DNA from: Eremophila alpestris peregrina
Lineage: Eukaryota > Chordata > Aves > Passeriformes > Alaudidae
Direction of reading: 5' to 3'
Length of the DNA: 64,000 nt
Assembly (NCBI GenBank): GCA_009792885.1
Contig: WMCF01000026.1
Location: 2,232,001 to 2,296,000 of the forward strand
Program-made: the position numbers and the translations under genes
The notes under the pieces: model-generated
The model's database searches: none
Seen by the model: the letters and a program-made list of their open reading frames with translations, nothing else
What the model was told of the DNA's origin: nothing
Part shown: positions 11,703 through 22,461 of the stretch, in pieces
How the letters are laid out: each line of letters begins with the position of its first letter
Position numbering within the stretch: the stretch's first letter is position 1

Positions 11703-13560
11703 CTAACATCCCAGCCATGTTTATATAACTTCTAGAAAAGAAATGTTCCTACTAGTACAGTGCAGGTTTTCATCCATTTGAAGTGCAAAATTGCCATGGC
11801 AGCCCAAGTACCAGAATTTCAGAAGGCATGAAATATGCACTCACTTGTTCTGTGTGCAGGCTTTAATGAAATGAGGTAGGATAGATAAAGATGAGTAAAC
11901 ACCACAGGAAAGGAGTTCTATGTATCTAAGGTCTCCCATATCCAAGTGTCCTATGCTGTTGATTAGCTATATGATATACCAGTCAGCGTTCCCTTCCAAA
12001 ACAAAATCAATCAAACATGACCATTCCTAACTTGTAAAGATCAAATTGGTGTGATATTCCAAACAGGAATGCGTGTTTTTATAACTGTGTCATTAATACA
12101 GTAATTTGAATTGTCATAGCTCTGCCCTTGCTACCTGATTTCTTGCTATCTATGGAAAATAAATGCATGTTCCCTCATGCCCTGTACCATGAACAAAATA
12201 CAATGTAGGCCTAAATCAGGATAAATTAAAAAAAAAAATCCTTTCCATAATGAAAGAAAAAGGCCCACTTTAGAAAATTTGAAGAGGATATTTTGAAATT
12301 ATACTTTTGAAATAATTTTGTCAGTGAGGAGCATATCATTCATGCCATGTAATTAGATATATAAAAGATTTTGTGGGTTTTTTTAATATAAGATATTATC
12401 TAAGTATGCTTGAAATAGGAAGGCAAAATAAACAAATTAAAATTAATTAAATAAATCCTCTTGATCTGCTAATATAAAATGCTTTGATAATATATTGAAA
12501 TGTAAAAGGATGTTTAAACTTTTCTATTGATTTACCTTAAATACAAAGAAACAGTAATAATATAAATTTACATGAAATCTATGTGTTCTCACATATTTGG
12601 CACTAAAACAAAAACAAAGATAATGAAAATGGTCTGTCAGAAAACAGCTATGGTAATTTGGTTCTGTCAAGTAAAAGCCACCCTGCACAGTTTTGGGTAG
12701 CAGATTCTCATTTGTTTCCCACAGCCCTTTGGGGCATAAAATATGATAATGGTCCATTTTGATGGGTACTTAATTGCTTTTGCATGTATTTCTCCTGTGT
12801 GGATTCATGGTGGTTTCTATTAAAGGTTCTGTGTGAATAAATCATGCCAAATGAGTCTCTCTTCAGGAAGGCAGTTATGCAAATGCTAAATCCTTACTGA
12901 GGTTCTATAGCATACAAAAACTGGGAAAAAAAAGGTATGCCAGTGAATGAGAATAAAAATATGGATGAGAACATTTATGTACTTTTGGCATCACGAGAAG
13001 ATTTTTTAACTTCATTCAGTTGATTGATAAATAAACAGTAACTATAATTTAGTAAAACTACCTTAAAAAAATCTTGTTCAGTTCTCCAAATAATAATCTC
13101 ATGTTTAGTAGTTGATTTTTTTCTCATATCAGTCATTGAATTGTATATTTGGGAAAATGTCCCTGGAGTACTTAGTGCTAGAAATATGCATAACTGTATA
13201 GACCTGGCAAAAGGCAATTTATGGTCTCTCTCCAGAATGATACACTGGGGTATAATTTTTCCTTTTTTGTTTGAGATATAAAACATACCCACAATTAAGA
13301 ACTTTTTTTTTTTCAAAGATCTGTCACATAAGGTACACTCAATTAGTTGTAAAGCATATATGCACTAAACAATTGAGTTTTTTCCTAGATGCTTGCTGGA
13401 CTTGATATCTCCTTAACTGAGTGAATTGAAAAGAATCATATTCTTTATTACTGTACAAAATTTCGTGTAATTTAGGTGTCAATAATTAGTAGAAGATAGG
13501 TCTGTATTAATTTCTAAATACCCTGGTGACATTTTTGAAAAGAAATAGTAGCAGTTGATT
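11703..13560. other. Unique AT-rich non-coding stretch
   Basis: No gene or further transposon is recognised. The segment around 12415-12460 is especially A/T-rich with several TTAATTAA-like words. The minus-strand open frame at 12975-13316 (113 codons) is lysine- and isoleucine-rich, as expected from AT-rich DNA, and has no recognisable domain. Confidence 0.55.
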
Positions 13561-13606
13561 TTTTTTTTTTTTTTACAGTGAATTTTCAATGGTTGTTGAG
13601 GTAAGT
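13559..13606 (+). other. Possible microexon of 22 nt (13579-13600) with both splice sites
   Basis: A 16-nt T run leads into ACAG at 13575-13578, a textbook polypyrimidine tract and acceptor. A branch-point-like TTGAT lies about 20 nt upstream of the AG. After only 22 nt comes GAG at 13598-13600, then GTAAGT at 13601, a strong donor. Two of the three frames through the 22 nt are open; one encodes E-F-S-M-V-V-E after a single leading base. The length is not a multiple of three, so inclusion would shift frame. Poly-T runs and GTAAGT words are common in this window, so this may be coincidence. Confidence 0.25.
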
Positions 13607-14937
13607 TCTTTGCTTCTGTGCAAGGGTGAGCCATCAACTGGCATCAGCCTTGGAAGATATAAAGTTCTTTTCCTATAGACACTGAACATATTGTATCATC
13701 AGATACAACTCTTTTACTATCATCAGGTATGATTTTTCAATGTGTGTGACACAGATGACATAATCAATAACCTCTCCTGCTTTTAAGGATAATTCTTAAA
13801 GTGATTTAGTATTAGATTTAATCTTGAGCCATACCACAGAACAAAAGATGTGAAGAAGAAAACAAGGAATGAAGAATGAAGGCTATAGCCACTGAATGTG
13901 AACATTTTTAAAAAGTCTGTGAAACAGTGTGTTAGGACATTAGTCAGCATTAAAATATGATCATCACACATATTTGATTTCTACAGGATTGGGATTCATA
14001 AAGTAAAATCCTAATTTCTTTGAAGTCAGTTGCAAAATTGTCATTAACTATCATTAAAATATTCCCATTAGTAAGGTCAGAATGTAGGAGCCAAAACTGA
14101 AATGAGTTACTGCTGAGCATTGTGGTTATTAGCAAGTGCAACATTTGAAGTTATCCTTCTTTTCAATGTGAGGATATTTTTCCATTTATATGAGTTTGTT
14201 AGTCTCTCTGTGTATTTAGCATCCAAACTCTTGAGGACAGAAATTAGTTTAGGAATATTTTGTACAGTCTCTTAACAAAAGGGCTTGTGATTTCAATTTG
14301 AGCATCTGGGTGCTATCAGAATGCAATGGATTCATAATAACTGCATGCAAAACAGCTAGGAGGAAAATTGCATACAGAAAGGCAATTATCTGGAATATGA
14401 TAATACAGGCTGCCACCTCCTCTGGCTTTTCTTCCTAATGGCTGTTGAAAAAGATTGAGCACCTTTGTTAAGCATTTCAAAGACGGAACAGTGACAGGTG
14501 CTACACAGAATTCAAGAGCTATTGTTTAAACTTAAGCAATATTGACTAAAACTCTGATTTCACCCTAGGAAGCCAGTTAATTATAGGTGAGGCTTTATTC
14601 AAAAGCTGTCATGACATAGCTGACAGAATTACCAAGTTAGTAAGGAGGAAACTGAGTTAGTCATTGACATCAATGATATAAAGCACCCTGGTGCTTCTTA
14701 CCTCATATGAGGGAATAGTTACAAATTGCTGGTATGGTTGATGATGCACAGCAGTTAATGACATACACAGTGCAGTTACTATGGAATAAAAAAAGAAGAT
14801 TCAGATCTAATTTATATGTATTTGACAGTCTCAAGGCTTTCACAGATGACGGTGCTGTCCTGAATGGAAATAGGAAATTAAATGAAAATTGAAGGGTTAC
14901 ATCCTTTTCTGCAAGGTGGGCCTGAAGTAATAAATCC
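13607..14937. other. Unique non-coding stretch
   Basis: No gene or transposon is recognised. On the minus strand AGGTGGCAG, matching the 3' half of a CTCF site, occurs near 14410-14420, but the 5' half does not match. Nothing else stands out. Confidence 0.5.
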
Positions 14938-14954
14938 GGGGGGGGAGGGGGGGG
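14938..14954. repeat. G8-A-G8 tract (potential G-quadruplex)
   Basis: Eight G, one A and eight G occur in a row. The tract can supply four runs of three G with one- or two-base loops, so a three-tier quadruplex is possible on the plus strand. It is an isolated G tract in AT-rich surroundings. Homopolymers like this are also prone to sequencing-length error. Confidence 0.75.
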
Positions 14955-17900
14955 AATTGTTTGTTGCATTTTGATAAATTTTAGAGTTTTTTCCCTTTTT
15001 TTAATGTATTAGAAATTAATTTTTTTCTACACTATAAAGAAGTAAAAACTAATTACGAAGGGAAATAGAGTGTGTTTGGATTGCTTGAAAGATTCGGAAA
15101 AAAAAAGAGTTCTGGTTCTCATAGAGGGTACTTTATCTAACCTCCTGTACATTTAAGTCAAGAGTATTTTCATGCTATTGTTTCAGAAAGTATAAATTAA
15201 TTCTGATGTCTCATAACAGGAAGTCTTGTATGTAAAGTTAAAGGTCTTGTAACACGAAAACAGGACAGGAAAAGAATAAACAATGGATATGCAAAGAAAC
15301 ATATTACAAGGGAGGAGAATACATGGTTACCATCAAAACTGGTAAACTAGCTAAGCCTCACCAAATAATTTAGAACAAAAAGTTCCCAATTCTCAATAGA
15401 GAATGGATTGCCAAACTTCAAGTGGTCCTGTGACCTACATTCCCAGAACACTATTACTAGTGTGTCATCAAATCAATTGGTTGATTAAAAAAGCAAACCC
15501 CCTAAAATGCCCTGTAGTGTTGCCTTTTTATCTAACCACTTTTTAGACATGCAGGCTAACTTTCCTAGACTTTGAGCCTACTTCTCCTATTTATAGGAAT
15601 GAACCCTATTGCTGAGTTAAATGACATCCTGGGACAAGGCTGCGTATTCCTCTGTTCTTCATGAGGAAACTGCTTCTTTCTGCACAGATCAAGTAAATTC
15701 AAGAATTAGCAAGAAACCCACACCTAGTAATTAGGATATTCACCTGGAGAAGCGGACTAGGATTTTCCTGTTCCTGTTCTGGTGAATGATTAATATATTA
15801 ATTTAATACTTGATCTATTGGATAATTGGAAGACTGATGTGTTTATATAGAGTCTCCAGAGGGGTTTCTGTTCCCAGAGAGAAAGGACAGTTTGTTATAC
15901 TCACTTATGGGAATCAGGACCTCTTACAGGACTTCCTAATGTTTACTTTAGCAAGACATCATCATGTGGCCTTGGATAAGGTCTTGGTCAGCTTTTGGAG
16001 CTAGATCTGTAAAGCAGATATTGGCTCAGATAGTTCCATTGTATGGAGCAGATCTATCCCCAGTCAGTTCCCAGACTATTATCCCAGTGAGAGTCAAACA
16101 AGGCCAAGCTGAACCTTTGGTCCTTGGGTTAGAAAAATGGTTGGCAGAGCCCCATGACATATGGCCCTGCTCAGAAACTCCTGCTGAGAAAAAGGTGGGG
16201 AGACAAGCAGACAATTCCATTTACAAGCTTCTTTCCTTGACTTCCCACAGCACTCCGCAGACTCCCTGCGCTGTTTATGTAACTATAGGTCTGAACAGGT
16301 GCCAAAGCTTCTGGTGCATTTTACAAATTGGCAACAAGATAAGCTCTGCTGCTATCCAGACAAATTATGCCCTGGTCTGACACATACTTCATCAAACGGC
16401 TTGGTAGTCACTGCTGGGGCTGTTTTTCATTATCTCATCCTTAGTGGGAGATCAATAGAAACAACAATGTCAGCAAACACTAGAGCCTAAAAGATGTCAA
16501 AAATCTTAATCATTTTTATTTTTTAATTTTGTAGACCCTTAAGTACAGCATAAAATCTTGGCTACAAAAGAGGTCTTCTGATTTACTGATTAATTTTACT
16601 TGGAATTATATCCCTGTAGAGAGGCTAGTGTGTGGCCAGACTGTGCTACTAATTACTTACTTTGAACATTACCTCACATTCAACAGGCGCATAAAGCAGT
16701 ATTTATCAATGTAGGCAGGAAATGGCTAGTAGAACAGAATCCAAAAATGTCTCAAGGTGTTCTGGAGCTTTTAGATTCTGTTAAATTTATTAATATTAAT
16801 GAAAATGCTACTATATCTCAGTGCATCAGAGCTGAGATAATAAAATAAGTCTGAGGTTTGAGAAATGTCCAATCTAGTTGATATCAAGGAGGTATCCAAG
16901 CAAACTTCATTAAAGTGGGCAAGACCAACACTAACTAAGGTGAAATAAGGAAAATTGGAGCCAAATGTAATAAAAAACCAGGTATTATTTATTCCCTATC
17001 AGATGTAATGTCTTATTGTGAATATTCACAGTATAAAATTTAAGTGATGCATTAAAATCAGAAGAAATGCACCTTTGGCAGCAAAACTGCCGGTAGTAAA
17101 TTTATCAGTGATATCAAAGTATAACTAGCTTGGGGCAGTCATAACCTCCTTCCATAGTCCTTGCCTTGTTTGCATGAGTCTTTTAAAGATAGACTTTGTG
17201 AAATATTGTCTTAGTTTGGTACCATTTTTGGTTTTAAGACAACTTTTGTTGGTAATGTTCACCATTTGGCCCCATTTTACTGTTACTATAGTGTTTCACT
17301 GTTAGTTTTTTTCAGTTTTCAGTCTTTGATGTCTTACACTTAATTTGTTGATAGGTCAGGAAAGAATGGTGTCTCTCTTTGGTTTCAAAATATGAGTACA
17401 TTAGGCTTAAGTTATATGTTTAGCACCCACCATTCTGGGTATGTGATATCTCTGTGAGCAGGTGTGCAGAATATTTACACAATAAATAGAATTCATTTTG
17501 CTAAACTCTGAAAATTCTTATGACAAATATGCTTGATATTATCCCATTTATTTCCTCTTTTGTTAGGAAAAAACCAAGTAGAATTTCCTGAGGTATCACT
17601 CTTGAGAGAAGACAGCAAATTGCTTTTCCCTAACATCCATTACTTTAAAAGAAAAAGAGATATCTGTTGTATTGATTGATATATATTCCTGTTCTATAAA
17701 CGTGGAAGATATGTTGCAAGAGATACATTTTTTTTTTACAGAGACTTTTAAAAAAGACTTTCATAAAAAGAAATGTTTTCATGGCTTAATAACCATTAGA
17801 AGTATTGGCTCTTTCCATGTTTAAGATAGTAATTTCCTTAATGGCAACAATTGCTTCACAGAAAATGGATGCATTTTCAAGGAGTTTAGGTTACAAATTC

Positions 17901-18130
17901 ACATATGCAGGATTTTCAGGAATTATGACTAGGTTAAACACCCACATCATATCTAAAAGAACAGTTCTTTGTTTAGTTTAATAGCATGGTGATCCATTTC
18001 TTTTTTATTTTGAAGAATTATCCTTATTTCCTTTTCTTCCTGAAATGCACCAGAAAGTGTTGGAGTAAGGTCACTGAAGGAACACAGAGTATAGCTGTCA
18101 TTGTTTAACTCACATGTGTTTTCAGTGGAA
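14955..18130. other. Unique non-coding stretch
   Basis: No gene or clear transposon is recognised. The part from about 15950 to 16450 is somewhat richer in GC and holds a 138-codon open frame (15964-16380, +). It shows no domain, signal peptide or family resemblance I can identify. It could be a decayed older repeat or chance. Confidence 0.45.
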
Positions 18131-18650
18131 GGACAGCAGTAAGTCCATTAATTTTGGCAGCACCTGGAGAAAGGCCCTTCCAAGGGGGAGGGAGTGTTGA
18201 GGAATCCCTGTAGCACAGGTAGCTCAGGGTGCAGCTGCACACCAGCTGCAGGTGACTGGACACTCAGAGACATAGCTGGGCCCAGAGCACCAGTCTCCTG
18301 TGCTTAGACTGCGAGGGTATAAAAGCCCCAGGGTTCCTTTGTTTGGGGTCCCTTCTTGAAGACACCCAGCTTGAACTCTTACTTTGTTATTGCACCTATT
18401 TTAGGGATAGAGACATTTGAGAGTCTGCAGTGGGAAACCTGTGGTTGGGCTGGTGAGGAAAGCTGGTGTGACTCTGGAGGTGTAACTGGGAAGGTGCCTC
18501 CATGCCAACTCAGGTCATGCCAGGGTGGATCCTGGATGGTTGCACAGGGAGTTTTCCTTAGCAGTGTCTGTGCAGGCTCAGCAAACTTTAAATACAAGAG
18601 TCTCTGGTGGTTTTGGGACTCACCCACAGCACGCAGCTGAAGTGTTCAGT
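18131..18650 (+). mobile_element. LTR-like GC-rich block with TATA box (unassigned)
   Basis: This block stands out as GC-rich against AT-rich flanks and is organised like a retroviral LTR on the plus strand. GC-rich sequence comes first, then TATAAAAG at 18318-18325. About 20-40 nt on comes a GGGTTCCTTTGTTTGGGGTC-type segment where a transcript start would be expected, then TTGTTATTGCACC and CTGCAGTGGGAAACCTGTGG further downstream. I believe songbird ERV LTRs contain similar words but cannot name the family. Terminal TG and CA ends and a target-site duplication are not clear, so the edges are approximate. The open frames inside have no recognisable product. An alternative is an isolated host promoter. 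Confidence 0.4.
18318..18325 (+). promoter_or_regulatory. TATA box in LTR-like block
   Basis: TATAAAAG is embedded in GC-rich sequence (GCGAGGG before, CCCCAGGG after), the usual setting of a real TATA promoter. A start site would be expected around 18345-18355. Confidence 0.4.
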
Positions 18651-19162
18651 GGTGCTGAAAGTTGTGTAGAATGAAGGTTTAGACACCTGTGGTAGAACTT
18701 GCTCAATGAATGGATTCTCTGTTTGCCTAGGGTAAGGACTGCACACATAGGTAATAAATCAGGGTCAGTGCTTGAAAACTAAAGATCTTGTCTGGGGTAA
18801 AGCAAGAAGCACAAAATGAGTAGCTTAAGCTTATGTTATCAGCACCATAAAAGATTGATGAAAAGTGCTTGAGCGGAATATTAAAAAAAAAACCACATGT
18901 TTTTCCAGTCATTTGTCTTGTATGCTCTGTATAGATCAGAAGTGTGAGAATAAGATCCTATAATTCCATTAAGAAAACTATTTCCTATCATTCTAGGGTT
19001 GGCCAGGATGGGCTTAACTTTTCTTCATAGCTACTTGTAAGGTGATGTGCTTTAGATTAGTAGCTAAAATAGTGTTGACTCAAAAAAAAAAAATCTTAGC
19101 AAATCTTCTGAGGAGATAACACTTAAAAAATCCTTGTTTTGATTATGACTGAAAGTCTCATC

Positions 19163-19186
19163 CTCTCTCTCTCTATATATATATAT
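19163..19186. repeat. (CT)6(AT)6 compound microsatellite
   Basis: Six CT units (19163-19174) are followed directly by six AT units (19175-19186). Confidence 0.9.
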
Positions 19187-20721
19187 GTTGGTCTATCTTT
19201 GTGTGGCAAAAGCCTTGTGTTATCATTAAGAACATAATAGATTCTTTTTCAGAAAAAATAAATCAAAAATTTAGCCTCTTAAAAATTATTTCTTTCTATA
19301 TGCCTACTCACTTCAGATCAGGGACCTATGCAGGTGTAAAAAAATACCCTTTTGGACTTATTTTCAAGATGTGCAAATAAATTGCATTAAGAAAAATAAT
19401 TCTCCAGGCACAAAGGTTGGAGCTTTGATAATGGATCCTTTGAGAGTAACGAACAAATCTTAATCTTTTGGGATTCAACAAATTAATATAAGAAAAAAGA
19501 AAGGAAAATCATTGTATACAGCATATTCAGTAATTAATACGGCAATTTGTGCATCAAAGAAGTAATAATTGGTTCAAAAGTTTTCAATCATCCTATCCAT
19601 CTGCCAAAGCATTACAAAAGCAAGTATTTTAACAGTTTCTGAAACCTGTCTTTACCAAAGATTTGTCTTTCCATCTTCAATTAGATTTTTTGGAAGTACT
19701 TTTCTTAATTAAAAAAAGACTCATTTTATATTCTCACAGATGATAAAATGGAGAAGATAAAAGATGTTTTGGTTCTTTTATAAAAAGTTGGAAGCAATTT
19801 ACTTGATAGTTGAGAAAGATAGATACAAACAGTGTAAAGACTATCGCATCTGATTAAAGCTAAAAATATGCATATTTTCTGAACACAACAGTGTGAAAGT
19901 AACTCTAACCATCTTTTAGCCCATTATGGAAATTGACCCAATCTAAGAATAGTTTTTTTGCAGTAAAACCAGATTACCATTGTCAACACTGAGTATTAAC
20001 CTACTAGCAAAGAATTTTCCTTCATATTCGTGTGTTCTAAAATTTAAATACAAATTTATCACAAACCACACTTATATTATGAATTTTTTACTCTGAAGGA
20101 CATATATTCTAGGAGAATGCACAATTTAATGTTCTTCAAACATTTAAGATACTTACTTCTGTATAGATATTGAAGTTTTGTCTGTTATCTTTTATTTACT
20201 GTTCAGACTGATTGGAAAAGTATGTAAGTAAATTTGCTAGGTTTAATGGAGAAAGCAGAAATTTATGCATATTCTAGATACACATTTTGACCTGATTTGC
20301 TTTAAAAATTTGTGTTATGCTTAATCTTCTGTTTCTTGAAAAGTGTATATAGCTCAAACTCTTTATTTTCTGTGTTTTTTAAATGCATTTGTCATAAGCT
20401 GTAAGTAACATATATAGCTAATATAGGGAAAATAGTTAAAAAACAAGGCTATAAATTTTGCAGGTGAAAAATCAATATAACTGAATATAATATACCAGTT
20501 TTTATATAGAGAAAATTGCTTTTTGGTGTATGTAAAATAATTAATTTTTTGAAAGATCATGATATTTAAAAGTTCTGTGGAAGAATGTGTTGGCACATTT
20601 AAGTTTATTTGGAAGTTAGGAGTGATTGCCCTCTGGAAAATACTAGATTTTACAGTATTTTTCTTTTCTAGTTTTAAGAGCTTAATAAATAACATCAGAT
20701 TTGACAAGTATTTTGGTTCAG

Positions 20722-20748
20722 TTTTTTTTTTTTTTTTAATAAAAAAAA
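20722..20748. repeat. T16 followed by A-rich run
   Basis: Sixteen T, then AAT, then eight A form a low-complexity A/T tract that could fold on itself. It is not linked to a recognised retrotransposon body. Confidence 0.85.
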
Positions 20749-22429
20749 GGAAGAACCTGAAATTCAAGATGAGTAGTTAAGAAACAAAATAGCTGTCTGT
20801 GACAGTGGTGCAAAGAGGTTTTTTTAAAGGATGTGTTTCCAGAGTATAGCTACTGGGAGTATATCAAAGGCATGGTGCACTGCTCATATCAATCTATAAG
20901 ATATATTTTACAGAGTTATCATTTCCCACTGCTAATTCCTCAGCAGATCTTTTATGTTGCAATAAGAAACTTAATGCTGAATAGTTTGTATATTTGGAGT
21001 GCTGTGTAAGTAGTACTTTTTCTAGACTCACTTCTAATCCCTTGAATTCAGTAATACTCATCATTCTGATGCTCATGTGAAAAGGATCAGAACCTCCTGT
21101 ACGTTCTGGACATTTAAAGTATCCATGATCTGCCTTTAAGTGATAGAAATGTATATTAAAAATCTGTGAAACTAGACTTTTAAGCTAGCAATTACATTTT
21201 CCCAGTATACTTGCATTCACTATTAATGGCTATTACAGTAACACAGTGCCAAATAACTCTATTTTCAGTGGAATTACAATAGAAGCACTGATTTTGAAGG
21301 TGTACATGTTTCTTTTCTTTTTAAACAATTAAACAAAAAAATTTAATAAAAATGACAATTTTCAATAATACAAAAGTTTAAATATTTTTATTTATGTTCT
21401 TTACTAAGCATGGATCTCTGATTTACTGTGAAGACTTATTAAAAATATGCATTTGTGGATGATAAAATGGAGCAATAATTTCACTTGACTGTATTATGCA
21501 GGTTATAGGAGAATGCTGGTTTATACAGATGGTGGTCAAGGAAAAACAGGAAGAATTTAAGTTCTTGACTTTACAGTTTTGGTAGTTTTAAAATCCTTAG
21601 CATGTGGTTTATTACTGTGAATTGTGCCAGGAAACTGCAGAGTTTTTTATCTAAAAGATGGAAGTAGTGAGTGGGTTTTGATTGGAATTCCAAGGTCAAG
21701 ATAAACATTTCTCTTTATTGCACCTCTTCCCCTAAGAACAGCTTAGGAGAAGCTGCAAACATCTCTTTCATCTCTAGACCTTTAATATAGCTGTTTGTTT
21801 CAGGTAGTAGATATGTAACAAATGGTATGCTTTTTGTAAATTAATCTTTGCAGTAAGTGTTTGGAAAATGTGTTTATAAAAGTACTGGAATTGATAATGA
21901 CAATCATTCATTAATTTACACTTAGAGTTACCTTGTTATTTAGGACTTTGATGATTGAACTTTAGCATTTTTGAAACACTTAGCAAATTTTTTTCATAAA
22001 TAGGTTGAGGATTTTAAAGGATCTGTTTACAATGAACACAGTTTTTAGGAAGGGGATTGATTCACTCTCTCTGAATCAAAGTTGGAGAAGTAACTTGGCT
22101 GGCATTTTATTTGTTTTAGAGAGAACCTCTAACATGAGAATAAAGTATGAAGGAATCCACAGAGGACTTCACTTTACTTTAGGACAGTCTACTTTTGAAT
22201 TGCCTGTTGCATTGATAAACATCTCTGTCACACAATAGAAATCTTTTTCACTTAAAGAGCAGCCAAGAATTCATTCTAGTAGAGATCACTCCATCTTCAA
22301 GTCAAGACAGCCATGGAAGGCAATTTAACAGTGAAAATCAGTGATGTTTTTTCTTCTGATTAAAATTATAGATCTGAAAGGTGTTGGTAAAACTAACTAT
22401 AGATATGTCTAAAAAATTGCTTGAAGCAC

Positions 22430-22461
22430 CATCTGGTGCATCTGTTAGATGGATGCATCTG
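22430..22461. promoter_or_regulatory. Three CATCTG E-boxes in 32 bp
   Basis: CATCTG (reverse complement CAGATG, the E-box favoured by neurogenic bHLH factors) occurs at 22430-22435, 22439-22444 and 22456-22461. The first lies inside the palindrome GCACCATCTGGTGC. The clustering is visible; regulatory activity is not shown. Confidence 0.3.

Larger units (their letters stand above)
18651..22420. other. Unique, very AT-rich non-coding stretch
   Basis: No gene or transposon is recognised. It includes the (CT)6(AT)6 repeat at 19163-19186 and the T16 run at 20722-20737. The 134-codon minus frame at 20363-20767 is Lys/Phe/Ile-rich because it crosses A/T runs, and it is treated as chance. Confidence 0.55.

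Noticed and set aside
11337..11706. Plus-strand open frames of 61-112 codons
   Set aside because: They are antisense readings of the CR1 copy at 10984-11702.
15964..16380. 138-codon open frame on the plus strand
   Set aside because: No domain, signal peptide or family resemblance; no promoter or splice context. More likely chance in a slightly GC-richer patch.
20363..20767. 134-codon minus-strand open frame
   Set aside because: Composition is Lys/Phe/Ile/Asn-rich from A/T runs and it includes a poly-Lys stretch from the T16 tract; nothing protein-like otherwise.
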